From Flavivirga jejuensis (GTDB lineage Bacteria > Bacteroidota > Bacteroidia > Flavobacteriales > Flavobacteriaceae), in NCBI RefSeq assembly GCF_030540765.1, contig NZ_JAUOEL010000005.1:1-64000 (forward strand): 64,000 nucleotides of DNA, read 5' to 3'. The notes beneath the pieces are model-generated. The model was not told where the DNA came from. It was given only the letters and a program-made list of their open reading frames with translations, and searched no databases. The position numbers and the translations under genes were made by a program. This document shows, in pieces, positions 1 through 8,440 of the stretch (position 1 is the stretch's first letter; each line of letters begins with the position of its first letter).

Positions 1-169
1 TGGTAGCGGTTACGGATTCACTAAGTATACTATTGTTCTCGGAGGCAAATATAAAACTCAGAATTTGTTTGCCATCACTCTTTGCTGGGTCGTCTTTGGA
101 ACAGCTTGCAAGTGTTATAACTATTATTAACAATAGTAGGTTTTTAAATTTTAATAGATTTGTTTTCAT
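1..169 (-). CDS. Lipoprotein N-terminus (partial, runs off left edge)
   Basis: Reading the minus strand from an ATG at 169 gives 56 codons that stay open to the window edge. The product starts MKTNLLKFKN, has a hydrophobic stretch and then a lipobox LASC with the acylated Cys at residue 23, followed by the acidic linker SKDDPAKSDGKQ. This is a typical Bacteroidota lipoprotein signal, so the mature protein should be membrane-anchored and probably surface-exposed. The text after it (ILSFIFASENNSILSESV) resembles the N-terminal region of BspA/DUF285-type surface lipoproteins, and a DUF285 fragment lies next door. The start and upstream region are duplicated at 536-664. The domain content downstream cannot be seen. 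Confidence 0.7.
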   Translation of the reverse strand, partial: MKTNLLKFKNLLLLIIVITLASCSKDDPAKSDGKQILSFIFASENNSILSESVTAT

Positions 170-273
170 TATTTCTTTTTTTGAAATGTTTAAATTACAT
201 GGTACAAAACAACAAATATTTAAAATCACTAATTGATCAATCGACATCACAAATCGTTCAATTATTTTAAATT
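133..273 (-). repeat. Copy 1 of duplicated lipoprotein 5' region
   Basis: Two blocks are nearly identical to blocks in 533-664: the coding block for MKTNLLKFKNLLLL (about 133-169 here) and a 36-base upstream block at 238-273 containing AATCGACATCAC. The bases between the blocks have diverged. This is a paralogous duplication that includes the probable promoter/leader region. Confidence 0.7.
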
Positions 274-336
274 ACAGTAGTGTAAATCTGGATTCGACGT
301 AAGAAAAATGAGATTGTTTTTTTTGTAGAATACTAC

Positions 337-572
337 TTACGAGATATTTATATCAATAAAGTGAATTTTAGGTAACTGTGCGGGTGTTAAACCAGAACCA
401 CTACTAAAGTTTGTGCAGGCTGTTACATTATCGGTAACCCAACCAGAAAGGTCCTGGCTAAATGCTGATGCATCACTAAACATAGAAGACATATACATCA
501 CTGAGCTAACATCCCAACTATAGCTACTATTAGCAATAGTAGGTTTTTAAATTTTAATAGATTCGTTTTCAT
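337..572 (-). pseudogene. Decayed DUF285 (BspA-like) lipoprotein remnant
   Basis: On the minus strand an ATG at 572 opens MKTNLLKFKNLLLLIVAIVG, the same signal peptide as the neighbouring lipoprotein, but it stops after about 24 codons. Overlapping it in another frame is a DUF285 fragment: SWDVSSVMYMSSMF, then DASAFSQDLSGWVTDNVTAC and NFSSGSGLTPAQLPKIH, ending at a TAA at 337. WDVSSVT..MSSMF..A.AFNQDLSGW is the signature of BspA-type surface repeats. An internal deletion plus frameshift seems to have fused the signal-peptide start to the last repeat. No intact product is expected. Confidence 0.75.
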
Positions 573-664
573 GTTGTTTGGTTTAAAATTCTGCACAAAA
601 AAACTAAACCTTAACATCAATTTTTGGTCAATCGACATCACTAATCATTCAATTGTTTTAAATT
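533..664 (-). repeat. Copy 2 of duplicated lipoprotein 5' region
   Basis: Partner of the copy at 133-273. It carries the same start-codon region (about 533-572) and the same upstream block at 629-664. It now fronts a broken gene and lies about 60 bases upstream of the plus-strand sensor kinase start at 721. Confidence 0.7.
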
Positions 665-696
665 GTTCTGCATTTCAACCTCTATACTTATTTTTG
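663..696 (+). promoter_or_regulatory. Putative promoter for the hybrid sensor kinase
   Basis: TATTTTTG at 689-696 fits the Bacteroidota -7 consensus TAnnTTTG, and a TTG at 663-665 could serve as the -33 element. The 23-base gap is at the long end. The box ends 24 bases before the ATG. Pattern match only. Confidence 0.4.
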
Positions 697-720
697 TCGA
701 ACACTTAAATTCCAAGTCCT

Positions 721-2826
721 ATGATCAAAAAGATAACTAACCTATTTTACAAATATTTTACATTAGGTGCAGACAAAAATACTAGTGAAGATGATTTGAA
801 GAAAATTGTTCTGTTGCGCATCTTTTGTAATACCTGGCATTTATTTACAATTCTTTCTTTTACTGAAGATTTTTTTAAAAATCAACTTATGATTATTAGT
901 TACCCTATTATGTTTTTTTTTGTTATAAGTGTACAGGTGTTATTATATTATAAAAAGATTTTTTTCGCTAGTATTATTTACAATTTTAATCTTATATTAA
1001 CCATATTATTTTTTTCTAATTACATATATAAGGGAGATCTTTTAGAATATTTTTTTTTATTGCCTCCGTGTATTTCATTAATCTATATCGATAATAAAAA
1101 AATAAATATTTTTATACTGATTATATGCCTCCTAGGGCTCTATATCCCTAATTTTTATTTTAAACATTATCCTATTTCCGTTTTAAATAATCTTAATCCC
1201 CCATTCTTATTCTTTTCTCTCTTTATTGTTATGAGTTATTTTAAAAATCTTAATATAAAAAATGAAAAAAAGCTAAAGGCTAAAACCAAAGAATTGGAAG
1301 ATTTGGATAAATTTAAATCGCAGTTTTTCACCAATATATCTCATGAAATACGCACGCCTTTAACTCTTATTAATGGGCATGTATCTGATTTGGATACGTA
1401 CACTTTTGAAAACAATGCTCTAACCACAACTCAATCAGGTATTAAAAAGCAAATAGATACCATTGCTTATATGGTGGATAATGTATTGGATTTAGCCAAA
1501 ATGCAATCTTCTAACTTTAGCCTACAATTAAAACCTGCTAATGTTTCTGAACTGATTCGAAAACAATATTTGAGCTTTGAGCCTTTATTTAAACAAAAAG
1601 ATATTGCTTTTCAAATTTTTAAAAATTCTGAAGATTATATTGTTAATATTGATACTGTTTTCTTTGAAAGAGCTATTAACAATATTCTTATAAATGCCTT
1701 AAAATATACCGATAGTGGTGTGGTTAAAATAATTATCTCTAAAAAAGACCAATATGTACACATAAAAATTTCTGATACTGGCATTGGCATTTCTAAAAAC
1801 GATATGGCGTATGTTTTTAATCGGTTTTATCAAGTAAATAATGATATTAATAAATCTGGTGGCAGTGGTGTAGGTCTGGCCTTTAGCAAAGAAATTATTG
1901 AGTTGCATAATTCTGAAATTTTATTATCAAGTGAGCTTAATATCGGAAGTACATTTACAATTATACTACCGTTGGAAAAAAGCATTGTTCATACTCCCCA
2001 TGTGCCTATAAATACAACTGTTTCTACGGAAAAAACTAAGAAAGCCAGGCAGCAACTCCATCACAAACAGGAATACGTTTTTTTAGTTGTTGATGATCAT
2101 TGTGATATGCGCCAATATTTAATCTCCATACTAAATCATTATAATTGTCTAGAGGCTGCTAACGGTTTGGAAGCTCTTCGTATTATAAAGGAGAAACGCG
2201 TCGATTTTATTGTTACCGATTATATGATGCCTAAATTAAACGGGTATGAGTTTGTCTTAAAGCTTAAAGAACTTAAAAACAATACCCCCATTATTATGCT
2301 TACAGCAAAAACAGATCCTACTGCAAAACTAGATATTTTAAAACTTGGTATCGATGATTATATTACAAAACCTTTTGATAAGGAAGAACTTTTGGCTCGT
2401 ATTGAAAATTGTATTAAAAATTCTATATCTAGAAATTTATATAATGAGAAACATCAAATTGATATTACTGAATATAATAATAATAGTTCTTTTATTAATA
2501 TTAATAGGCTTAAACAATATATCTATGAAAATTCCAGTAAAGTTAATTTAACCCAAGATTTTTTAACTGAACAGTTTAATCTCTCTAAAAGCTCTTTTTA
2601 TAGAAAAATTAAAAGTCAGACAGGCTTAAATCCCAAGGATTTTATCAAAGAAGTAAGGCTTCAAAAAGCACAGGATATTTTGAAAAAAAACCCTGATATT
2701 TTACTAAAACAACTTGCTTTAGAATTGGGGTATAGTCATGACACTCATTTTTCTAAAATTTACTACCAGCGTTTTGGTACGAAACCTACGAAAATCGGTA
2801 ATAAGAAAATAGGATTACCCATTTAG
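721..2826 (+). CDS. Hybrid two-component system: membrane histidine kinase / response regulator / AraC
   Basis: A single 701-residue chain carries a complete phosphorelay and output. Residues about 35-175 are very hydrophobic (5-6 predicted membrane segments). A short coiled linker follows, then a HisKA domain with NISHEIRTP and phospho-acceptor His208. The HATPase domain shows N-box NNILINALKYT, G1 DTGIGI and GSGVGLAFS. The receiver domain has acidic DD near 458, phospho-acceptor Asp500 (VTDYMMP) and Lys550 (ITKPF). Residues about 595-695 form an AraC-type HTH. The order matches the hybrid two-component regulators common in Bacteroidetes, but the usual large periplasmic sensor is absent. No target genes lie beside it. 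Flanking sequence is decayed surface-protein and transposase DNA, so the regulon cannot be inferred. Confidence 0.93.
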   Translation: MIKKITNLFYKYFTLGADKNTSEDDLKKIVLLRIFCNTWHLFTILSFTEDFFKNQLMIISYPIMFFFVISVQVLLYYKKIFFASIIYNFNLILTILFFSNYIYKGDLLEYFFLLPPCISLIYIDNKKINIFILIICLLGLYIPNFYFKHYPISVLNNLNPPFLFFSLFIVMSYFKNLNIKNEKKLKAKTKELEDLDKFKSQFFTNISHEIRTPLTLINGHVSDLDTYTFENNALTTTQSGIKKQIDTIAYMVDNVLDLAKMQSSNFSLQLKPANVSELIRKQYLSFEPLFKQKDIAFQIFKNSEDYIVNIDTVFFERAINNILINALKYTDSGVVKIIISKKDQYVHIKISDTGIGISKNDMAYVFNRFYQVNNDINKSGGSGVGLAFSKEIIELHNSEILLSSELNIGSTFTIILPLEKSIVHTPHVPINTTVSTEKTKKARQQLHHKQEYVFLVVDDHCDMRQYLISILNHYNCLEAANGLEALRIIKEKRVDFIVTDYMMPKLNGYEFVLKLKELKNNTPIIMLTAKTDPTAKLDILKLGIDDYITKPFDKEELLARIENCIKNSISRNLYNEKHQIDITEYNNNSSFININRLKQYIYENSSKVNLTQDFLTEQFNLSKSSFYRKIKSQTGLNPKDFIKEVRLQKAQDILKKNPDILLKQLALELGYSHDTHFSKIYYQRFGTKPTKIGNKKIGLPI

Positions 2827-2889
2827 TTACCAAATAGTTCTATATGAGAGTATTATTATTATTATGCAAATCCCAATACGATGGAAGTA

Positions 2890-3168
2890 CTAAAAGAGCT
2901 TGATAAACATTGCTTTTGAGCATAGAGAAAATAAATCAGGTAGCGTTTTTGCACTAAGGTCATTCAAGATTACAGTACGGCATCATTAGAGCTTATATTT
3001 GAGACTTATATTAAAAATGATGCCCTTAGTATTAGCAGATGGATAGAGTCCTTATAACCCTTTGAAACAAGATTACCCAAATTTAAAACAAACCTTACCT
3101 AATAAAGCCAAAAACTTTAAAATGCTTCATATACAAATTAGAGACTTTTATCTACGATTAACTTACGT
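2890..3168 (+). pseudogene. IS1595/ISXO2-type transposase relic
   Basis: From 3035 the plus strand reads ADG-stop-SPYNPLKQDYPNL, then KQTLPNKAKNFKMLHIQIRDF. This matches the C-terminal region of IS1595-family (ISXO2-like) transposases, where a DGW.GY..L...YPN motif is followed by KNF..LH..I.NF..WLRG. Upstream sequence back to about 2890 gives short matches only in shifting frames with several stops. No intact terminal inverted repeats were recognised. It is a dead 3' fragment between the sensor kinase and the atp terminator. The family is assigned by motif memory, not by alignment. Confidence 0.6.
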
Positions 3169-3198
3169 CGAACTCAGGCTCTGAGGTAATTCTTTATT

Positions 3199-3238
3199 AA
3201 AAAAAACAGGCTCGAATCTTTCAATTCGAGCCTGTTTT
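3199..3238 (-). terminator. Rho-independent terminator of the atp operon
   Basis: A perfect 14-bp stem, AAAACAGGCTCGAA (3203-3216) with TTCGAGCCTGTTTT (3225-3238), has an 8-base loop. Read on the minus strand it is followed by a run of Ts and lies 27 bases past the atpG stop. It is nearly symmetric and could also stop plus-strand transcripts. Confidence 0.88.
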
Positions 3239-3264
3239 ATATTTTAGTTAATGTGAATCTTCGT

Positions 3265-4125
3265 TTAAGCGTTCAACGCTTCCGCCCCACCAACAATCTC
3301 TAATATTTCATTAGTAATGGCTGCTTGACGTGCTTTGTTGTATGTTAATTTAAGCTGGTCTCTTAGCTCTGTCGCATTATCTGTTGCTTTGTGCATAGCT
3401 GTCATACGAGCGCCATGTTCGCTTGCAAAAGAATCTCTAACGCCTTTATAAAGCTGCGTTTTTAACGACTTAGGAATTAACTCTTCTACGATCTGTTCTT
3501 TAGATGGCTCAAAAATGTAATCTGCATTACTGTTAGTATCTCCTTCCACAGGAACAATTGGTAAAAACTGTTCGGTCATTACAATCTGAGTTGCTGCATT
3601 TTTAAACTTATTGTAAACGATTTCAATTTTATCAAACTCGCCTGAAATAAATTTATCCATTAATAACTCTGCAATGGCTGCAACATTATCGAAAGTTAAA
3701 TCTTCAAAAACATCACTTTTATTAGCAATAACTTTATTTTGCTTAGTGAAAGCATCATTAGATTTCTTTCCTATTGCTACTACAGACACATTTTTATCTG
3801 CATAAACACTATCAATTAAATGTTGTGTTTGCTTAATAATATTTGAATTAAAAGCACCACATAAACCTCTATTGGAAGTGATAGGAACTATTAAAACATT
3901 ATTTACCTCACGTTGTGTTGAAAATTTACTTCCAGAATCTGCATCTAAAGTCGCACTTAAGCTTTGTAAAAGCTCTGTTAACTTATCTGCATAAGGACGC
4001 ATTGCAGTAATAGCATCTTGTGCTTTCTTTAACTTTGCAGCAGATACCATTTTCATGGCACTAGTAATCTGCATCGTTGAAGATACCGATGATATTCTGT
4101 TACGTATTTCTTTTAAGTTTGCCAT
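3265..4125 (-). CDS. atpG: ATP synthase F1 subunit gamma
   Basis: The 286-residue protein is the central rotor stalk of F1, coupling c-ring rotation to catalysis in alpha3beta3. The N-terminal helix MANLKEIRNRISSVSSTMQITSAMKMVSAAKLKKAQ and the C-terminal helix NKARQAAITNEILEIVGGAEAL are the conserved coiled-coil elements that sit in the F1 cavity. Length is normal for the family. It is the last gene of the minus-strand atpBEFHAG run, 105 bases after atpA, and is followed directly by a strong terminator. The beta and epsilon genes (atpD, atpC) are not in this window, consistent with the split arrangement known in Bacteroidetes. Confidence 0.97.
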   Translation of the reverse strand: MANLKEIRNRISSVSSTMQITSAMKMVSAAKLKKAQDAITAMRPYADKLTELLQSLSATLDADSGSKFSTQREVNNVLIVPITSNRGLCGAFNSNIIKQTQHLIDSVYADKNVSVVAIGKKSNDAFTKQNKVIANKSDVFEDLTFDNVAAIAELLMDKFISGEFDKIEIVYNKFKNAATQIVMTEQFLPIVPVEGDTNSNADYIFEPSKEQIVEELIPKSLKTQLYKGVRDSFASEHGARMTAMHKATDNATELRDQLKLTYNKARQAAITNEILEIVGGAEALNA

Positions 4126-4172
4126 TCTTTTATTGTATTCGAATGTTATTCAAAAGAGACTCTTCGACTAGC

Positions 4173-4221
4173 TACCTTCAAACAAAATGTATTTTGTTTT
4201 TGGCAATGCTCAGAGTAACAC
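4173..4221. repeat. Short dispersed intergenic repeat (copy in atpG-atpA gap)
   Basis: The 105-base gap between atpA and atpG contains TACCTTCAAACAAAAT and a trailing CTCAGAGTAACAC, matching 16068-16116 over about 50 bases. The CTCAGA.TGACAC-type ending is frequent in flavobacterial intergenic DNA. It shows no coding potential. Confidence 0.5.
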
Positions 4222-4230
4222 TTGTTAAAA

Positions 4231-5811
4231 TTATGCTATATATTTCCCTGATAAATCTTTTGCTACAGCTGTTAATGTATCTGTAACTTCATCAGTTAAT
4301 TTACCTGCTTTTAATGTACTAAGCACATCTGCATGTTTTGCTCTTAAGAATTCAATAAAATCTCTTTCAAATTCTTTTACTTTTTCAACAGGAACATCTC
4401 TTAATAAGTTTTTAGATCCTGCATAAATAATAGCAACTTGATCTTCAACAGTAAATGGATCGTTTTGAGCTTGTTTTAAGATCTCAACGTTACGTTTTCC
4501 TTTTTCAATTACATTTAAAGTAACAGCATCTAAATCTGACCCAAACTTAGCAAATGCTTCCAATTCACGGAATTGTGCTTGATCTAATTTTAAAGTACCA
4601 GATACTTTTTTCATTGATTTAATCTGTGCATTACCACCAACACGAGATACAGAAATACCTACGTTAATTGCTGGACGTACACCAGAGTTAAATAAATCTC
4701 CATCTAAGAAAATCTGTCCATCTGTAATAGAAATTACATTTGTTGGAATATATGCCGAAACATCGCCTGCTTGTGTTTCAATAATTGGTAATGCTGTTAA
4801 AGAACCTCCACCTTTCACTAATGGTTTTAATGAATCTGGAAGGTCATTCATATCTTTAGCAATACTATCATCATTGATAACTTTTGCAGAACGCTCTAAT
4901 AATCTTGAGTGTAGATAGAAAACGTCACCTGGATACGCTTCACGTCCCGGTGGACGACGTAATAATAAAGATACCTCACGGTATGCTACCGCTTGTTTAG
5001 ATAAATCGTCATAGATAATTAATGCAGGACGACCAGTATCTCTAAAATACTCACCAATTGCAGCACCTGCCATAGGAGCATATACTTGCATTGGTGCAGG
5101 ATCTGATGCGTTTGCTGCTACAATTGTTGTATAAGCAAGAGCACCTCTATCTTCTAATGTTTTAGCAATACCTGCTACAGTAGATGCTTTTTGACCTACA
5201 GCAACATATATACAATATACAGGCTCACCTGCATCGTAAAATTCTTTTTGATTTAAAATGGTATCAATACAAACAGTGGTTTTACCAGTTTGACGGTCAC
5301 CAATAACCAACTCACGTTGACCACGACCAACAGGAATCATGGCATCGATAGATTTAATACCTGTTTGTAATGGCTCTGTTACTGGCTCACGGAAAACAAC
5401 ACCAGGAGCTTTACGCTCTAAAGGCATTTCGTAAGTTTTACCAGAGATAGGCCCTTTTCCATCGATAGGGTTTCCTAAAGTATCTACAACACGTCCAACA
5501 ATACCTTCTCCAACATTAATAGAAGCAATACGTCCAGTACGTTTTACAGTAGATCCTTCTCTAACACCTATAGATGTACCTAACAATACAATACCTACAT
5601 TATCTTCTTCAAGATTAAGTACAATACCTTCCAATCCTCCGTCGAATTCTACTAACTCACCATATTGAGCGTTAGCCAATCCGTAAGCACGTACAATACC
5701 ATCACCTACGGTTAATACTGTTCCTACTTCATCTAATGAAGCACCCGCTTCAAAACCTGAAAGTTGTTGTTTTAAGATTGCTGATATTTCAGCTGGTTTT
5801 ACTTCTGCCAT
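4231..5811 (-). CDS. atpA: ATP synthase F1 subunit alpha
   Basis: The 526-residue alpha subunit of F1 holds the non-catalytic nucleotide sites and supplies the arginine finger. The Walker A motif GDRQTGKT lies at about 171-178, Walker B is in [12 protein letters not shown], and the arginine finger is in ISVSRVGG. The N-terminal beta-barrel ([19 protein letters not shown]) and C-terminal helical domain are both present, and the length is normal. The gene lies between atpH and atpG on the minus strand, with a 64-base gap after atpH. Confidence 0.98.
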   Translation of the reverse strand: MAEVKPAEISAILKQQLSGFEAGASLDEVGTVLTVGDGIVRAYGLANAQYGELVEFDGGLEGIVLNLEEDNVGIVLLGTSIGVREGSTVKRTGRIASINVGEGIVGRVVDTLGNPIDGKGPISGKTYEMPLERKAPGVVFREPVTEPLQTGIKSIDAMIPVGRGQRELVIGDRQTGKTTVCIDTILNQKEFYDAGEPVYCIYVAVGQKASTVAGIAKTLEDRGALAYTTIVAANASDPAPMQVYAPMAGAAIGEYFRDTGRPALIIYDDLSKQAVAYREVSLLLRRPPGREAYPGDVFYLHSRLLERSAKVINDDSIAKDMNDLPDSLKPLVKGGGSLTALPIIETQAGDVSAYIPTNVISITDGQIFLDGDLFNSGVRPAINVGISVSRVGGNAQIKSMKKVSGTLKLDQAQFRELEAFAKFGSDLDAVTLNVIEKGKRNVEILKQAQNDPFTVEDQVAIIYAGSKNLLRDVPVEKVKEFERDFIEFLRAKHADVLSTLKAGKLTDEVTDTLTAVAKDLSGKYIA

Positions 5812-5818
5812 CTTTTTT

Positions 5819-5852
5819 ATATTAGATATTAGATATTAGACACTAGATGTTA
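5819..5852. repeat. Short TATTAGA microrepeat
   Basis: The atpH-atpA gap holds three imperfect tandem units of a TATTAGA(TA) motif followed by a degenerate CACTAGATG unit. It is a simple-sequence tract with no coding potential. Confidence 0.5.
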
Positions 5853-5875
5853 AAACACCCTTCGAATAACTCTTT

Positions 5876-6412
5876 TTAATTTAATGTGAATTCTCTTTTT
5901 AATTTGTTTAGTTGATTTGCAATACTTGCGTTGTATTGTATATCTCCTATGCGTAAAATGAAACCACCTAAAATGCTTTCATCTATAATATTTTCTACTT
6001 CAACATTTTTATCAGTAAGTTCTTTTGCTTTTGCTAAAACTTTTTTCTCTAAATCTGCTGTTAAAGCAATCGCTGTTGTAACTGTTGCAAGTTCAACACC
6101 TTTTGATTGATCAAATAGTTCACTATATTTTAAAGCGACATTCTCTAAAATATCAATTCTATTATTATTAATTAGCGTATCTATTAAACTTAAAGTTGTT
6201 TTATCTGACTTTTTAAAAACCTCTAATAAAACAGCTTTTTTTACTGAAGAATTAATTACAGGACTTTGAAGCGTATCGCTTAAGTCTTTGCTTTCTGCAA
6301 TAGTATTAGCAATTAGTTTCATGTTTTTATTTACAGCGTCTGCCGATTTTTGATCTGATGCTAAACTTAATACCGCTTTTGCGTAACGTATTGCTGCTCT
6401 TGCTCCTGCCAT
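5876..6412 (-). CDS. atpH: ATP synthase F1 subunit delta
   Basis: The 178-residue delta (OSCP-like) subunit links the peripheral stalk to the top of F1. It begins MAGARAAIRYAKAVLSLA, the conserved delta N-terminus, and ends with the typical ILRIGD.QYNASIANQLNKLKREF C-terminal region. Its start codon overlaps the atpF stop by one base (TAATG), a sign of translational coupling. Length is normal. Confidence 0.95.
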   Translation of the reverse strand: MAGARAAIRYAKAVLSLASDQKSADAVNKNMKLIANTIAESKDLSDTLQSPVINSSVKKAVLLEVFKKSDKTTLSLIDTLINNNRIDILENVALKYSELFDQSKGVELATVTTAIALTADLEKKVLAKAKELTDKNVEVENIIDESILGGFILRIGDIQYNASIANQLNKLKREFTLN

Positions 6413-6918
6413 TATACCTCAGTTAATGATTTTTCACCTAACATCGTTTCAATCAATTCTAATTGTTTGTCTTTGTTAGATAGTTCTCCACGCACTACTT
6501 TTTCTGCAATATCTAAAGATAAACCTGCTACATGATTTTTAAGTTCAGCCATAGCTGCTTTCTTTTCACTTTCAATAGCTGCTTGAGCTTGCTGAATCAA
6601 TTTATTAGCTTGCTCTTGTGCTTCACTTTTAGCGTCTTCAATCATTTTATTTTTGATATCACGCGCTTCCTTCAACATGCTTTCTCGTTCTGTTCTAGCT
6701 TCTTTTAATAACTTTTGATTATCAGCTTGAAGGTTTTCCATTTCTAATTTTGCTTTTTCAGCAGAATCTAATGCATTTATAATCCCTTCTTCTCTATCGT
6801 TAATAGCAGTTAAAATAGGTTTCCAAGCAAACTTTTTTAATAACAATACAAGCAATACGAATAATACTGTTTGTATAATAAATAATCCTAATGAAAACTC
6901 TCCTAATAATTTTTCCAT
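6412..6918 (-). CDS. atpF: ATP synthase F0 subunit b
   Basis: The 168-residue peripheral-stalk subunit has a single N-terminal membrane helix (about residues 8-28, FIIQTVLFVLLVLLLKKF) followed by a long charged amphipathic coiled coil rich in Glu, Lys and Ala. The order atpE-atpF-atpH and the one-base overlap with atpH support the call. Only one b-type subunit gene is present, as in non-photosynthetic bacteria. Confidence 0.96.
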   Translation of the reverse strand: MEKLLGEFSLGLFIIQTVLFVLLVLLLKKFAWKPILTAINDREEGIINALDSAEKAKLEMENLQADNQKLLKEARTERESMLKEARDIKNKMIEDAKSEAQEQANKLIQQAQAAIESEKKAAMAELKNHVAGLSLDIAEKVVRGELSNKDKQLELIETMLGEKSLTEV

Positions 6919-7005
6919 ACTATATTTATAATGTTAAATTATTTAATTTTTAAAATTAAAGTAAAACTGTAACCAACCGTTACAGCTTTACTTTTTAAGT
7001 TTAAA

Positions 7006-7197
7006 TTATACTGCAAATAATGCAGCAAATCCAATACCTTCAATTAATGCAGCTGCAATAAGCATAGCTGTTTGAATCTTTCCTGTAGCTTCTGGTTGAC
7101 GAGCGATTGCTTCCATAGCAGAACCACCAATTTTACCAATACCAATACCTACTCCGATTACAACTAAACCTGCACCTACCATTACTGGAATTTCCAT
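7006..7197 (-). CDS. atpE: ATP synthase F0 subunit c
   Basis: The 63-residue two-helix proteolipid forms the rotor ring. Helix 1 has the glycine-rich packing motif GVGIGIGKIGGSAMEAI, the polar loop is ARQPE, and helix 2 carries the ion-binding carboxylate Glu53 in LIEGIGF. The Gln and Ser/Thr ligands expected for Na+ binding are not obvious around Glu53, so a proton ring is inferred. It is short compared with the roughly 80 residues of E. coli AtpE, but similar short forms occur in Flavobacteriia. It lies 35 bases after atpB. Confidence 0.96.
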   Translation of the reverse strand: MEIPVMVGAGLVVIGVGIGIGKIGGSAMEAIARQPEATGKIQTAMLIAAALIEGIGFAALFAV

Positions 7198-7232
7198 AAT
7201 ATATATAATTTAAAAATTAAACACTCAATTTA

Positions 7233-8324
7233 TTAATGCGCTTCTTCATGATCATGCTCCTCAACCGCCATACCAAAATAAAGCGCTGACAGCATGGTAA
7301 AAATATACGCTTGCAATAATGCTACTAAAACTTCAATCAATGAAATTGCAAACGACAAGAAGAACGACAAACTACTCCCTACAATACTATTAAACAAATA
7401 CATTAAAGCAATTAAACTCATTAATACAATATGTCCTGCTTGCATATTTGCATAAAGACGTATTAATAAGGAAAAAGGCTTAATGATCGTACCTAATAAC
7501 TCTATAGGAGCTAATATAATTTTCATTGGTGCAGGCACCCCTGGCATCCAAAAAATATGTTTCCAGTAATCTTTTTTTGCTGTAAACGTGGTAATTAAAT
7601 ACGTTAAAATAGCTAAAGAAAATGTAATAGCGATATTCCCTGTTACATTAACACCAAGAGGCGTTAATCCAAAAATATTTAAAAACCAAACAAAGAAAAA
7701 CACAGTCAATAAAAAACTCATATATTTTTTATAATGTTTTTTTCCAATATTTGGAATAGCGATATCATCTCTTATATAAAGTATTATTGGTTCAAAAAAG
7801 CGTCCTGCTCCTTTAGCAATTCCTCCATTTTTCCCGTAAGACTTCCCTAAACTACCAAACAACAAAAACATCAATAAAGCTGTAACAATGATCATAACCA
7901 CACTTTTAGTTATAGAAAGATCTAAAGGCTTTACGTTAGTTGGATGATGAGCATCATCGTAGTTAATAGTTCCTACTGCATCTGTTTTATATATCATACC
8001 GTGATATATTTTATAGAAATTTCCATCAACTGCAGCAACTGTTTTCTCATGGTGAAATTTAGAAGAAGAAAATATTTTTAATCCACCATCCCATAAAATT
8101 ACTGGCAGTGGAAAACCTATATGTTTCTTTTCTCCTGAAGCATTGGTATATGATGCTATACCAAAATCGTGAGAATCTTTTAAATGATGTTGGATATAAG
8201 CTTTTCTTTCTGCTTTACCATCTGGTTTTGGCTCATCATTATGATGCGCATCTTGCCCAAAAGAAACAAATGCAGTTAAAAGCAGTAATAATGTAATCGG
8301 TTTCAAAGATATTTTTCTTCGCAT
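7233..8324 (-). CDS. atpB: ATP synthase F0 subunit a, with N-terminal periplasmic extension
   Basis: The 363-residue proton-channel subunit has its essential Arg289 in LLIRLYANMQAGH and the conserved terminal helix EVLVALLQAYIFTMLSALYF. Unlike the roughly 270-residue E. coli protein, it begins with a cleavable-looking signal sequence (MRRKISLKPITLLLLLTAFV) and about 115 further residues before the first core helix near 140. This His- and Asp-rich periplasmic extension is common in Bacteroidetes AtpB, and its role is unknown to me. The gene follows the atpI-like/atpZ-like pair and precedes atpE. Confidence 0.95.
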   Translation of the reverse strand: MRRKISLKPITLLLLLTAFVSFGQDAHHNDEPKPDGKAERKAYIQHHLKDSHDFGIASYTNASGEKKHIGFPLPVILWDGGLKIFSSSKFHHEKTVAAVDGNFYKIYHGMIYKTDAVGTINYDDAHHPTNVKPLDLSITKSVVMIIVTALLMFLLFGSLGKSYGKNGGIAKGAGRFFEPIILYIRDDIAIPNIGKKHYKKYMSFLLTVFFFVWFLNIFGLTPLGVNVTGNIAITFSLAILTYLITTFTAKKDYWKHIFWMPGVPAPMKIILAPIELLGTIIKPFSLLIRLYANMQAGHIVLMSLIALMYLFNSIVGSSLSFFLSFAISLIEVLVALLQAYIFTMLSALYFGMAVEEHDHEEAH

Positions 8325-8358
8325 ATCACTCTAAATAATAGTAGCTTAAAAATCGCTG

Positions 8359-8392
8359 CAAAGGTATGTTTTTATCTCAAAAAGAAAAACAA
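8359..8392 (-). promoter_or_regulatory. Putative promoter upstream of atpB
   Basis: On the minus strand TACCTTTG (8366-8359) fits the TAnnTTTG -7 consensus, with a TTG at 8392-8390 in a possible -33 position (23-base gap). It would start transcription about 30 bases before the atpB ATG, giving the core ATPase genes their own promoter inside the sprE-atp unit. Pattern match only. Confidence 0.4.
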
Positions 8393-8440
8393 TTTTGCTT
8401 TTTATTTTAAAGGATTGTTATAATGAAAAAATTATAATGG

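Noticed and set aside
33-236. Plus-strand 67-codon frame
   Set aside because: It is antisense to the clear lipoprotein signal peptide and leader on the minus strand and shows no family resemblance.
7006-7197. Sodium-type ATP synthase c subunit
   Set aside because: The Gln and Ser/Thr ligands expected around the carboxylate for Na+ are not visible. A proton ring is the simpler reading.
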